From Xanthostigma xanthostigma (lineage: Eukaryota > Arthropoda > Insecta > Raphidioptera > Raphidiidae): a stretch of DNA of 64,000 bases. Both the position numbers and the translations under genes were made by a program. The DNA is taken from NCBI GenBank assembly GCA_963575645.1, contig OY754465.1, positions 27,229,501 through 27,293,500 of the forward strand, given 5' to 3'. Under the pieces are notes generated by a model. The model was not told the DNA's origin and did not search any database. It saw only the letters and a list, made by a program, of their open reading frames with translations. Below, one piece after another: positions 11,220-22,226 of this stretch (its first letter is position 1; every line of letters starts with the position of its first letter).

Positions 11220-11810
11220 AGTGTTAAAATAATTGCATTTTATTTATTGTTAGTATAACATACTCTCTCAAAAAGAGTTGCTATAAATTTTCCCGCTTAT
11301 TAAAAGGCGGGATCAAATCCGAACAAATAAAGGAGATAATATAGAGACGAAGGTAAGTTCACTTTTTTTAAATTTTCACACAAATTACAATAATTGTACT
11401 TTCTCATTCGTGGGTGGATGTAATGACCAATGTGTCGTAGCTCTTGATTTTAAAAATTAACTGTACAGCTCTCTTGCTTGTGTATTTTTATTAACGTGGA
11501 ATAAATGACGGGCTAAGGCCTCGCCGCGTCCAAAAATCACCGTCGAGAGGTTAGATTTTAATATAATTTATTTTAATAAAATATTTGGTGTTAATGCTTC
11601 GAAGTTAAAAGGTACTTTAGGTAATTTTAAAGTTATTTAATTCAAAATTTAAGTTGTATTCTTGAACCTTTCGGTTTGATAAATACGTAGGTACTTATGC
11701 TTGTTTTTCAAATGATAAATATATTATATTTTTTTAAGTCAAAAAAGAAATGTGACATACGCTAGTTATGTTACATTAGAAATGACCTTTATTTCGATAA
11801 ATATTAGTAA
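11220..11810. other. No gene seen
   Basis: AT-rich sequence. A small stem (CCCGCTTATTAAAAGGCGGG, about 11291-11310) is visible, with no context that assigns it a role. Confidence 0.45.
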
Positions 11811-12263
11811 CTAGCTGACCCGGCAAACTTCGTACCGCCTAACAGTCAATGAATGTTGTGTAAAAGTTTAGCTAAACTTACTTTAGGATTTTATTAGCGT
11901 AGATAATAAAATAAGTACAAAACAAATTTTCTTCATACCTCGACCGAAAGTACATACTTTTGGCATCAATTGTAATACAGAAAGTCTAACATTTCCGCAT
12001 TGGTGGGATTACATGCACAAATGCGGGAAGTACGCACGTTCGGACGGCAGTAAAGAAAAATAGTCTAACAACTGTTGTTTAGATGTTGTTTCCATAGCAA
12101 CCCTATTACATTTTAGCTAATAGTCGCGAACAGCTGTCATTTGTGTTTTTACGTATAACCTCAAAGCTGTTTTCTTGGAATTTATCCGTGTTTTTATGTA
12201 ATTAATAAGTAATTAATGCATTTAATAAGCGTACGAACGATCGAAGTATGAAGAAAATAGTAG

Positions 12264-12379
12264 ACACCACACTGGCCGAAAGTTTGATACTTTGCACTGC
12301 GCGTCATGATGTCTTGAGATTCGCCTCGGGAAACATGGTGCGCAGTGCAAGAATATCAAACTTTCGACCTTTGTGGTGT
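12264..12379. repeat. 116-bp hairpin nested in the Helitron
   Basis: Arms at 12264-12303 and 12339-12379 are imperfect reverse complements (ACACCAC, AAAGTTTGATA and TTGCACTGCGC and their complements) with a loop of about 35 bases. It lies between the RepHel stop and the Helitron 3' end. It could be a small MITE or an original subterminal structure. Confidence 0.6.
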
Positions 12380-12564
12380 AATGTGTAATAAGTTCAAAAG
12401 TTAATTAATGTATTAGAAGATACCTATTATATAAAGAAAACAAAAATTGCTGCATGGGTTGCACTCGGGTTGATTCTCTTCAGTGAAGTACCTTGTCTTG
12501 AATTCCTTTTTAATGATAGTTTTTAAGTTTTTATAATTTTAATGATTTTTATAAAAAAACTTTT

Positions 12565-12620
12565 CTGAAGATGGACTAATAATTGTCCGAAAGCGCTTAA
12601 TTAATTAATTGAAAATAAAC
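12565..12620 (+). repeat. Penelope-like tail with well-kept hammerhead-like core
   Basis: CTGAAGA, then TGGAC, an AT loop, GTCC and GAAAGCGC give the core CUGANGA / helix II / GAAA with a perfect four-pair helix (GGAC/GTCC). It lies just beyond the RepHel stop inside the Helitron and in the opposite orientation. It is either a nested insertion or carried Helitron cargo. Confidence 0.5.
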
Positions 12621-12668
12621 ATTTTTGGAAAGGATTTCTTTGTCATTTTCATCTAAATTTTTCCAAAT

Positions 12669-15600
12669 TTATGTGCGTATTGAATAATTATGAAGTACCT
12701 TGTGATATACGACATTTTTCGTTTTGTTATCAAGCGCAAGAACAAATAAAGCGGATGGTTTGCCGACACGTGAACATGCCGCGTACAATTGACCATGAGA
12801 AAAACATGAATTTTCTAAATTCAAACCACAAACACTCAACGATTGGCCTTGTGATTTGTTAATCGTCATGGCGAATGCAAGACGAATCGGAAATTGAATT
12901 CGTTTAAATTCAAAGTACATATCGGTTGGGATCATCGGAATCCTCGGAATGAGAAGTTCCTCACCTTTAAATTTTCCTTTGAGTATCGTCGCGTGAATCA
13001 CATTGATCTTATCACCAAACGCGTGCCATTGCATAGTTTTGGTTGGTTTAGATTTCGAAGCATGATTACTACCGATCCAACCTTTAGTTGTAAATTGTGC
13101 GGTGGTAAGCCAGGCACATCCAAAGAGTTCAAAAATTCAGTTGGATAGTTGGTGGCTTCGTCTTCGTTTGTTACACAGTCAATAGATTTGAATGAATGCA
13201 GAGTACCAACGATTTGATTCTGAATTACGAAGTTTAAGTCATCCACATATTTGTTCGTAGCCGCCAAAATTGCTCGCCCACTCAACCATTTGTTATTTTT
13301 ATGATTAGCAATGATGTTCGGGAATACTTTGTTGATGAGCTCGTATTTCGATGAGACGAAATTGCAAAAATTCGTAGGAAATGAAATCAATCCGCTCGAT
13401 TCGTCGACAGGAATACGACCATTACCGATAGTCAGCAATTGCTTGGAGAAATCATCAGCAGATGGATCATTCAGCAATGCAACTCTCATGTTTGCTGCCA
13501 GTTGAAGTTTCTTCACATAGCCCCACAGATTTGATGATTTGAGGCAAGCGTTTATTTCATCGGCAGGAGTCGACCTTGGAATGACTGGCAGTGTTTGGTG
13601 GAAATCGCCAGACAGTAAAATAATTGCGCCTCCAAAACATCTCGAGTCATTGCGCAGATCTTTCAATGTTCGATCAAGTGCTCCCAATGCGCGTTTGTGG
13701 GCCATTGTGCATTCGTCCCAGATGATGATTTTAGATGCTACTAAAACTTTGGCGATTGTGGAGGTTTTTGCAATGTTACATGTCGGTTTTTCAGTAGTTT
13801 GAAGGTTTAACGGCAATTTTAACGCTGAATGAGCCGTACGGCATCATTCTAACAATGTTACCGCTATTCCAGAAGAAGCAACTGCTACCGCAATGTCGGA
13901 TCTCGCACGAACATTGGCCAAAATCAATGACATGAGGAATGTCTTCCCAGTTCCACCGGGGGCATCCAGGAAAAAAAGCCATCATTTCCATCATCAATTG
14001 CTTTCATTAATATATTATAGACTTCCTTTTGTTGGGAGTTCAACAGGGGTACATTCGTTTGAACAGATTGATCTAATTCATGTCGATCATATTCACGTTC
14101 ACGTTCCAATTCTCGATTAAACGCATCATTCATTCCACGATCTGGCGCTGGCATTCCGAACCTGATTAACAAACTGCCGCACATGTGGTAACACATGTCT
14201 TCGATCAAGAGCAAAGCCTGGTTATGTATCTCCTGATTCACTTCAAGATCGACACGAATTCGATGTAAACTGTCTTCTGACATGTTCTCCTTGTATTTGT
14301 TCCACAGGTCGCATGGATTCGATGGGAAGCATGTCGAAATGATGTAGCAAATAATGTGCGTATCTGACTTGGAGATGCAGAAATAATTGCTTCAGCGATG
14401 GTCGTATCCCAATGAGTATCGTTTTCAAGCAAACTGAGCTGTTAACATGCAGCACGAAATGTTGGGCACACTATAGATACCATTAACAGTTCGTAGTGAT
14501 TCAAATGATGTTGGCCCACGAACATTTACCAGCAACAACCGCAAATAGAAGCATTCGTCATTCTTCGGATGAACTGTGTAAATTCGACCAAGAGCATCAG
14601 TAGAACGCACATCCGGATGACCAGGAACCACATCGCCTTGCTTACGACGTTGAAATTTCTTCGATGAAGTGTCTTAAGTGTAATAACGTGGTATCTCCGA
14701 GTAAAGCAACGTTCGTGCAAACGTGTCGCTTTGGCAAATCGCAAAGAAAGTGGTCAATGTTGTCGCTGGAGGTGTTTCAGCACGTTGAGCAGCATTCGAC
14801 GCGGTTAAATATACTCGTTGACCATTCTCCAGATGCACCGCCAAATGTACAACAGCGGGATGACGTTCGTGAATAGGGAATGAGAATATACGCCAAATCG
14901 CCTCATTGCAGTTCACATATCGGCCAACTTGATAGCGCGTAATTTCATCGTTGGTATTGGAGGTTTGAATGCCAAAAACCGCCATATCGCTCTCTTTCGT
15001 GACATATTTGCAGATGTATTTGATGGACTTCAACGAATTGCAATATTCAACGTTGCAATGTGTCTTGAATGTTTTGGAAAAAAGTGGCGAATATAGAACA
15101 ATCCAACTATTGTCGACCACAAAATCGTTTCCTTTCACTTTCGTTGTGATAGTTCGACCGTTTATCATCGGGTGATTGACGTCGATACAGTGGATAACCA
15201 TCGTTGCCAGTGATGGTCTCTGCCGTAAATTTTCGTTGATAACGTTTTGAACACTTGCCATCAACCATGCACGGTGATTGGGGGTTGATGGCACCACACG
15301 GTCCATGAATCATATTCGTAATTACAACATCGTGTAGGTCTGGATCGGTTTGGGGATCAGGAATCTCGGCACAAATGATATCATCTATTTGGTCTGGTTG
15401 AATTCTTTCGATTAACCAAATAAGAATGTGTGCATGCGGCAAGCCTCGTTTTTGCCATTCTATTGAATACATCCAGCATCGAGTATCCCTAAAGACGCGC
15501 TGCTTAACAATGTACTTCATCAGCGACTAGATTTTTTCCTTGAAGAGACGTGCGGTGATGTGCCGATCACTTGATGTTTGTCCGGGAAGCAGCATTTGAA

Positions 15601-16398
15601 CTATTTCTATCCATTTGGGATTACATGTAAAGGTGATGAAAAGATCTGGCCGACCGTAATGACGAACATATGTCATTGCTTCTTGCGCATATTCATGCAT
15701 ATGACGCGGGCTACCTGTGTACGGTACAGGTCAGTTCGACGCCAACGTTTCGACACCAACGGTTCGACGCCAACGTTTCGACGCGTGGTCAGTTCGACGC
15801 GAGGTCGTTTCGACGCGGGGTCAGTTCGACGCCATACTTTTTTTCGTATTTTTTTTATTTTTAGAATAACTTTGCATCATCATTCAAATAAATGCGATAT
15901 GCCTGATATAATATAATATATTATATTTTATATGTTATTATATGAAGCGTGATTCAAATAAATAAGTAATATGACATTATATATAATAAATGTTAATGTG
16001 AAACCCAAAAAGCTATAACAAAGAATTCAACAGGAATTACTTCGTTGATAAGAAAAACCTGTCGTTGTACTTTACTATTAAAATTTCCCGTTGAACTTTA
16101 CGTGGAACGATTCACAACTAACACGACTTTGTTTTATATATACCTATAGATATAAAATATATGTTATATTAAATCAGGCATATCGCATTTATTTGAATGA
16201 TGATGCAAAGTTATTCTAAAAATAAAAAAAAAGCACGAAAAAAGAGTATGGCGTCGAACTGACCACGCGTCGAAACGTTGGCGTCAAACCGTTGGCGTCG
16301 AACCGTCGGCGTCGAAACGACCTGCTTCGACCTGTGTACGTCGCCGGTAGAATAGTCAATCGACCAATACTAGCTGCATCTCCTTGGGTGAATTGCAT
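12669..16398 (-). pseudogene. Helitron Rep-helicase (RepHel), interrupted
   Basis: Homology begins with DAASIGRLTILPATYTG (16398-16330), stops at the foldback insertion and resumes at 15712 with SPRHMHEYAQEAMTYVRHYG and FITFTCNPKW. The HUH replication motif appears as GLPHAHIL (near 15437), followed by KSIKYICKYVTK and YLTASNAAQRA. The helicase half shows Walker A, DAPGGTGKTF, near 13950; Walker B, IIWDECTMAHKRALG; LLSGDFHQTLPVIPRS; and the C-terminal NKSQGQSL and YAACSRVG near 12750. These define a Pif1-like SF1 helicase fused to a rolling-circle Rep. The product would nick and peel single strands during Helitron transposition. At least six frame changes or stops interrupt it, so it is inactive. 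The extreme N-terminal zinc-finger region was not recognised. Confidence 0.88.
15724..16329. mobile_element. 606-bp foldback element with minisatellite arms
   Basis: The 11-mer ACCTGTGTACG occurs on both sides (15713-15723 and 16330-16340), and the Helitron reading frame continues from ATYTG across it to SPRHMHEY, so the insertion is proved by its empty-site logic. The arms are inverted and carry short repeats of the form GTTCGACGCCAAC (15730-15833 and 16250-16325); further in they pair through TTAGAATAACTTTGCATCA and AATAAATGCGATATGCC. The centre (about 15936-16154) is unpaired and includes a Helitron-like 5' terminus at 16112-16150. It has no transposase. Arm structure and long target duplication suggest a Foldback or Mutator-like non-autonomous element; the superfamily is unproved. 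Confidence 0.85.
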
Positions 16399-16693
16399 CG
16401 CGTAAATGACTAAAAAAACTGTTTGGGCAAATTCTGTTGTACGAAATCTATGTAAAATTTTATTCTTTTTCGTTTAAAACAGGTTTCGAACAGATCTGAT
16501 TTGAATTGAGCGAGTAATAAGCGTTTTTTCTGTATTGCTCCCCTCTGGGGCCAAAATTTAAAAATCGAACGACCGTAGGTGTTATTCTACCTGGAGACGA
16601 ATCGAACAAAAAAAAGTTTTTTAAAATCAGTTAAGCCGTTTTTGAGTTATAAATGGTGTAACTAACCCGACTTTGTTTTATATAATATATAGA

Positions 16694-17844
16694 TTTTCAG
16701 ACAGTGCTTAGATTTTAAACAAATAACAGAAAATTTTAATTCGAAGGACATAGTTGTCTACGATGATGTCAATAATTAGCCTGTTTATAGAAGCAGGCTT
16801 ACTACTTTATAAAGATAATTTGATCCCATAGAGTTAAAAAATCTCCTTCTAAACTTCTTCTTCATTTTCCGTAGTATCTATCATATCGCAAAATTAACTA
16901 TATGCTTGATGTAGTTTCATAACGCCAAGAGCTGTATACCTGATTCAACTAGCAGTGTGTTGGAGTCAGGAGTCGGGAAATCGCATGGTTGCCCGAGAAA
17001 ACGTTCCGTCATAAAAATCGTTTCAATTGTATTATATATCAACCAATTTGTAATGACCATGCAGATTAGATTCAACAGATCTTGTTGTGTGTAAGTGGTT
17101 GTCGACGCTACAACCATTTATAATCTGCAATGTCCCCTTTTAATTTTACGTGCAGGGCCAATAATCAAAAAATATATTTAAAAAATTTAAAAATTACACA
17201 AATTTTTGTTAGGAAACTAACTTAAGTTAGAGTAAAATGTTTAACATAAAAATAAAGTTTTTTCAATTTTTACGATACTACAATTTCATGCGAACAATAA
17301 TAAATTATATTGTCACGGTAATGTCAAAAGTACATTTCGTAATATAACCCAATTATAACCGAGAAATAACGGTTTGTTTTCTGAACAATTGAATAAACAT
17401 ACATTTTCGTAATATCGTTTGTATTGAAAAATACTACTTCACAGTAAATTAAATTTACACTAAAAAAATAAAAACGGTGTAAAAATGATACGGTTGATAT
17501 ATGCAGGTAGCAGTAGGTACCATTGTTACAATCAGAACATTTGTAAATTTACACAGAGAGAGGCGCTTGCCATGCAAACATTATTGCGTTCATTTACATT
17601 ATACAAACATAAACAACAACACTTTGCCTGCTGTAAACAATCGCTAGGTCCATTGTGTAACTATTCCGTGTCCGAATCGGTAGCCGGCATGTTTGTATCA
17701 CGGTCTTAGACAGGTCTTGACACTCCTCCATAGTACGGGTAGCCCTTATTGAATCTAGTCTCAATTATTACACAAACCGCTATACTGTCAGCGATATGTG
17801 CTCTATTATCGGTTATACAAGAAGCTTTATCTAGGTTTATTTAC
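16694..17844. other. No gene seen
   Basis: AT-rich. Open frames at 16917-17117 (minus) and 17485-17709 (plus) show no recognisable motifs or similar copies in the window. The 17485-17760 part is more GC-balanced and not obviously repetitive, so it may be single-copy. Confidence 0.4.
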
Positions 17845-18115
17845 CACGAAATCCATTCAAATTGTAATTTTTTAAAAACGGAGATTTTGTAATTGAAAAT
17901 CTCGAACAGAATTTGCCGGTTGGTCTGTACATACGTATGTGTATGTTCGTACGTCTGAGCTCTACAGATCGCAATTTTGTTCGGGTTGCGTTGGTTTATA
18001 TTTTATTCACTTTGTTTACTATCAGACTAGAACCCTAATTAAATTCACTGAAATATGTTTACCTAGTAGTTAAATTTTTTTAAACAATTCTGTTTTATTA
18101 TTTTTTACTGCTAAA
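17845..18115 (-). repeat. Repeat family T, truncated copy
   Basis: In reverse orientation it matches the middle of the copies at 43287 and 56689: TTTCAATTACA, CATACGTAC-type microsatellite, GATCGCAATTTTG, ACTTTGTTTACTATCAGAC and the AAACAGTTTTATTTTTTATT block. The tRNA-like part and the terminal hairpin are missing or unrecognisable here. Confidence 0.6.
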
Positions 18116-18600
18116 AAAATTATAGTTAATAATCACTGTAGTAAATTACCGTGGAATAAGTGTCACACTTTTCTATACCATGGAAATAGCTAGACAGGGC
18201 AGCGTTGGAATTCCGTGGTGTAGTAGATTAGGCCTGCCGACATAATGGATTTTTATTTTATTCAATCGTTGTTTTTATATTTTTTCCAATTTTATAATTC
18301 TTAAATTTTTAAAAAAAATTCCAATTTTTAATTTTTACAATTTTTTTATTGCTTTTAAATATTTTTTCAATTAAAAAAAAAATATCATACAGTGGAAAAC
18401 TGCGGAATGTGCACTTTCGGTATTGCCAACTATTTTATTTTACTGTGATATTTTGCAAGGCTGGTTTTAGAAATTGTGGAACGTTTTTAAGTTAAATGAT
18501 CATTCAAATATTTCGATATTTAAAAACTAGAAGCGAATTTTTATCAAAAATCAATTATAAACTAATTATTAATTATTTTTTATATTTTTTTAGATCAGTT

Positions 18601-18665
18601 CTGAAGAAGGTCCAAATTCGGACCGAAGCGTTAATGTATTGATTTTATATATTTTTTGTTATATA
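18601..18665 (+). repeat. Penelope-like tail with hammerhead-like core
   Basis: CTGAAGA at 18601, GGTCC, loop AAATTC, GGACC, then GAAGCGTTAATGTATTG. The five-pair helix is perfect; the following GAAA has become GAAG. The distal tail is replaced by unrelated AT-rich sequence after about 18665. Confidence 0.55.
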
Positions 18666-18790
18666 CTAAAAATATGTTTTTAATGATAGGAAATATAAAT
18701 AAAAAAGAAAAACTTTAATAAATTTTGACATTTATTTTTCAAAAAACAATGATTTGTGCCTTATATGGAACATTATGAATTTAAAAAAAA

Positions 18791-19250
18791 CTATTCGGTA
18801 TGAAATCTTAGAAAACAATTTCGATTTTTGTTGAAACATAATGGTATTTTACATTTATAGCAAAAAGTGAAGGTTCTCGCTGTGCAGCGTGGAAGTTTAC
18901 ACCTTGATCTATTGTTTTCGCGCCATTCTGGCAAATGGTCTAAGCCATCTTGACGAACGTCTTTCTGTAGAATTTCTTTGGTGGGTCTTCTTTTTCTCTT
19001 TTGCTCATATGCTTGTTGTAGATTATTATTCGATGGTATTCCTATGGATTTTCTCACTGGTTTTCCAGCTACGCACAATGCGTCAGATACTGCAATCCAG
19101 AAGCGGCAAAGGACACTTTTGTGGAATATCATCAAAATCGTCGCTATTATAGGCGAGAATATGTGCTAATTTAATGTTTCATTGAGATTTTTATCGTCAT
19201 CTGATAAGTCAGAATCTTCGCTAATATCAACAGGTAAAGTCACATACCTC
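18791..19250 (-). pseudogene. piggyBac-type transposase, C-terminal remnant
   Basis: The minus-strand frame ends with a cysteine/histidine-rich segment, RCKLPRCTARTFTFCYKCK and PLCFNKNRNCFLRFHTE, matching the C-terminal zinc-binding domain of piggyBac-like transposases (C-x4-C, C-x2-C, C-x5-C, then H). Upstream are KPVRKSIGIPS and RRPTKEILQKDVR, the linker usually before that domain. Immediately 5' (19140-19250, minus) short acidic stretches such as DISEDSDLSDDD look like the N-terminal acidic region of the same family, so the catalytic DDD core may have been deleted. No TTAA-flanked ends were found. Confidence 0.7.
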
Positions 19251-19544
19251 AAATTGTCATAAAAAAGAAGAACAATGCATAACTGAAATGTAACAAAGAA
19301 ATCAATTTCATTGTTAAAGTGCATGTAGGGTAATATAAAGCACAAACAATTTTTTTAAATTTTTGTCGGTTTTAAAAATGTAGTAATTACTTTTACCTTA
19401 CCTGAGGACTTAAACAGTTCAATAACCAGTCACAAAGTATTTTTTTCAAATGAAAATTTTGCTTTTATCACATTAATAAAAAATACGATCGATAATTTTA
19501 TTTATTAAATGATCATTGATAGTGAATAATTGTAAATTAAAATA

Positions 19545-20022
19545 CAGTGAAACCTGTACAAATGACCACCTTGTAACCTGACCACCTCTCTACATTGACC
19601 AATATTTCTAGGAACTGGTCTAATTACACTTATATTACACATACCTCTCTAATCTGACCATCCGAAAACATTGACCACCTGACTAATATGACCTCGATTT
19701 TGATAATGTTCGAGCTTTAATTGACTTGCGTATATTGACCAATTACTCCCATCTATTCTTATTATCTTTACATACTAATTTTCTTTCGTTATTTTCTGCA
19801 TTCATTACTGGCAGACTTAACTAAATTACCGATTATTTTCGTAAATAAATATGAACTTATTTCTAGCAAAATTCTTGTTTTTGTCTACAATTTTCTCGTA
19901 CACTCTTCCCCTTATCATTTCTCTCCACCCCTTTTTCATTCTCTGTACAATAACCACATGTGGGTATACAATGACCACTATTTTCGAGAACCGTAAGTGG
20001 TCGGTGTACACAGGTTTTACTG
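19545..20022. mobile_element. Pogo-like MITE, 478 bp
   Basis: The ends are CAGTGAAACCTGTACA and the complement of CAGTAAAACCTGTGTACA, flanked on both sides by TA (19543-19544 and 20023-20024). CAGT...ACTG ends with TA duplications fit pogo/Tigger elements. The subterminal part repeats TGACCACC and TGACCA many times (19563-19740, again near 19965-20005 as ACCAC), as expected of transposase-binding arrays. It has no coding capacity; the frames across it are shadows. Confidence 0.8.
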
Positions 20023-20440
20023 TACTACAACTTTTGGTAATATTACTGGATATTATGAGGTGGGACAGTTCCTTAACAAACCTGCGATACTGGCGTTGCA
20101 CAAAAAAAGTTCCCTGTTTTATTATTGTCGTGTAATGGAAACAAAACAATGAATTAATTTTAATTAACACTCTGCAGATGTGACCACTATAATGTGTATC
20201 AGCACCGGCTATAAACAAGTAAAAATTACTACACTGGACTAAATAATTATGATAAACGTAAATTACGAAACACAAAAATCCCACGTGTCTGAGTTTATTT
20301 CAAATGTATAGCGACAATAAATCCTGCGTTTTAAAAATTCTTCTTCTTTCTGATTTTCACAGAAGTAACAATCGTCTCATTATTCACAAAATTATAAACG
20401 AATTTGCTGCGCACAATATTATGTACATACTTGGCAACTA

Positions 20441-20918
20441 TACAGGCTGAGTTTTAAGTTGATGCTTTTTTTTACAGCGTGTAAAAATCAAATAGACGAT
20501 CAAATATTTCAAATAGTTTTTTTATCAAAACTCAAAAATAAGAGAGAAACAGCCTTTCGAAGTTTAAATAAATTTTATTAAATTTTCTTTAATTTTGAGG
20601 TCGGTCCTGGGGTTATATTATGTCACTATGGAAATAAGTTGTTATTATCAAGTATGTGTATTGTTCTGTTTTTGAGAGAATTGTGTGTGCCTCAATTATT
20701 TCTGTGAATACTTGATAATAATAACATATTTCCATAGTGATATAATATAATCCCAGGACCGACCTCAAAATTAAAGAAAATTTAATAAAATTTATTTAAA
20801 CTTCGAAAGGCTGTTTCTCTCTTATTTTTGAGTTTTGATAAAAAAACTATTTGAAATATTTGATCGTCTATTTGATTTTTACACGCTGTAAAAAAAAGCA
20901 TCAACTTAAAACTCAAAA
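20441..20918. mobile_element. Hairpin MITE family X, copy 1
   Basis: The element starts TACAGGCTGAGTTTTAAG, preceded by TA, and is almost wholly an inverted repeat: each arm (about 20441-20665 and 20690-20918) contains TTTTTTACAGCGTGTAAAA, AGAGAGAAACAGCCTTTCG, GGTCGGTCCTGGG and ATGGAAATAAGTTG or complements. The last bases of the right end (CCCTGTA, intact in copy 2) are lost. No coding sequence. A second copy lies at 55878-56301. Confidence 0.85.
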
Positions 20919-22226
20919 TAATCAAATATTTTGCCAAAATATGGTAGAATATGAGGATATTTTAACAAATAAGACGACTGAGCTTGAGCCTTGTCACCAG
21001 TCCACCTTAACGATCTCATCCCTTGTCGAATTTTACGCCCGTCGTTATCCAAGATAGATGGTGGTGTTGGCGCAATTTTTCTTCAAGAACTTTTAGTATG
21101 TTAGTCAAGTGACCAAATGGTGCAATATGTATGCTAAATTTCTAGCTTATAAGATTGTTTTACTTAACTTTTATATAGTGACTACGCTACTTATCCATAG
21201 GTGCGGACACAGAAGCTTTATGTCTGCCAAATAAAAATACAAACAAATAGAGAGAAAACGGAGTCTCACCGTAACCGCAAGTATTCCGTTTTTTACCATT
21301 TTGGTATGGAACCATAAAAAATGTTACTGCGTATTTAACAGAAAAGTGTCTATTTAAATTATTCCTTGTTCATAAATCTATACTCTATACTAATATTATA
21401 AAGAGAGAGAGAGAGCAAATTTTGTGAGTTTGTGTGTATGTGGAGGGTAATCTCCGGAACCACTGTACCTATTTGAAAAATTCTTTCATCGTTTGAAAGG
21501 TACATTACTCCTAACCAACATAGGCTATATATTATATATATTATGTGCAAATTAGCTAAAGTTATGATGATATTCGTCAGCTAAGTCGGAAAAAGTCGTG
21601 CCTTTTGATAGATAGATAGATTGTAAATTATAGACAGCTGAGGTCATCAGCGTCTATTCGTGCCTCTTGAGAGCTTCCACGGCGTCTGCTGCGGGAATAG
21701 TTAAAGCTACACGAAAATAATGTATGGCTGAATTGTTCCACTTGAAAAGTTCTAAAAAAAAGTTCGCGACAGCATATATCTATCTTCTCAGGATAACCCA
21801 CATAAACCATTTTTATTTTTCAAATTTGATAAAAAATAATGAACTACTTACGAAGCTGTTTTAACCGATATAGTGTTAATCTATATTTAAGTAAATTTGT
21901 TTATTAATTTAAGTATTTAATTTAGAACATTATTTGACAAAATAATTCTGGTAGCGATCGGCGGTTCCAGGGATGCCAGCGTGGGAGAGGCTCAGGTATG
22001 CGAAGGGAGAACCTAACAAAATAAATGTTGTATTACGAGCAGGCGCTGGAAAAACAATGTATATTATAAACGTCAAAATAATTACGATTCACACTGCGAA
22101 TCACCAATTTGGACTGTAAATTATTTGATTTGAAAGGAAAAGAGAGAATAATATATTTTTAGTGAGTAGTTTTATGTAATATTTCAGTTTTTTATATTTC
22201 TCTTTTTTAGGCTGTATTACAATTTA
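20919..22226. other. No gene; Helitron-like short repeat start
   Basis: No protein recognised. At 21379 the sequence TCTATACTAATATTATAAAG followed by a GA run and a GTTTGTGTGTATGTGG block is the usual start of short Helitron-like repeats in insects. The segment 21619-21655 is an inverted match to 5726-5777. The rest is AT-rich and featureless. Confidence 0.45.

Larger units (their letters stand above)
11811..16693 (-). mobile_element. Helitron, near full length, decayed
   Basis: Read on the minus strand, the element begins with TCTATATATTATATAAAAC after an A at 16694 and ends with GCCGGGTCAGCTAG, followed by T, at 11811. 5'-TC, CTAG-3' and insertion between A and T are Helitron hallmarks; no target duplication is expected. 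The gene between them encodes a Rep-helicase. Related ends occur at 398-632, 44729-44872 and perhaps 52009 (5' side) and at 51618-51662 (3' side). It has been invaded by a 606-bp foldback (15724-16329), a Penelope-like tail (12565) and a 116-bp hairpin (12264-12379). Without the foldback and its extra target copy, the length is about 4.27 kb. Confidence 0.85.

Noticed and set aside
12671-13148. Plus-strand open frames opposite the Helitron helicase
   Set aside because: They lie antisense to a clear RepHel frame and contain no domain.
15578-15916. Arginine-rich plus-strand open frames across the minisatellite
   Set aside because: They are translations of the GTTCGACGCC repeats in the foldback arms, with no independent support.
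19826-20284. 152-residue minus-strand frame beside the pogo-like MITE
   Set aside because: It overlaps the MITE's right end and has no domain; low-complexity composition.
20851-21057. Open frame over MITE X right arm
   Set aside because: The frame is created by the inverted repeat and has no motif.
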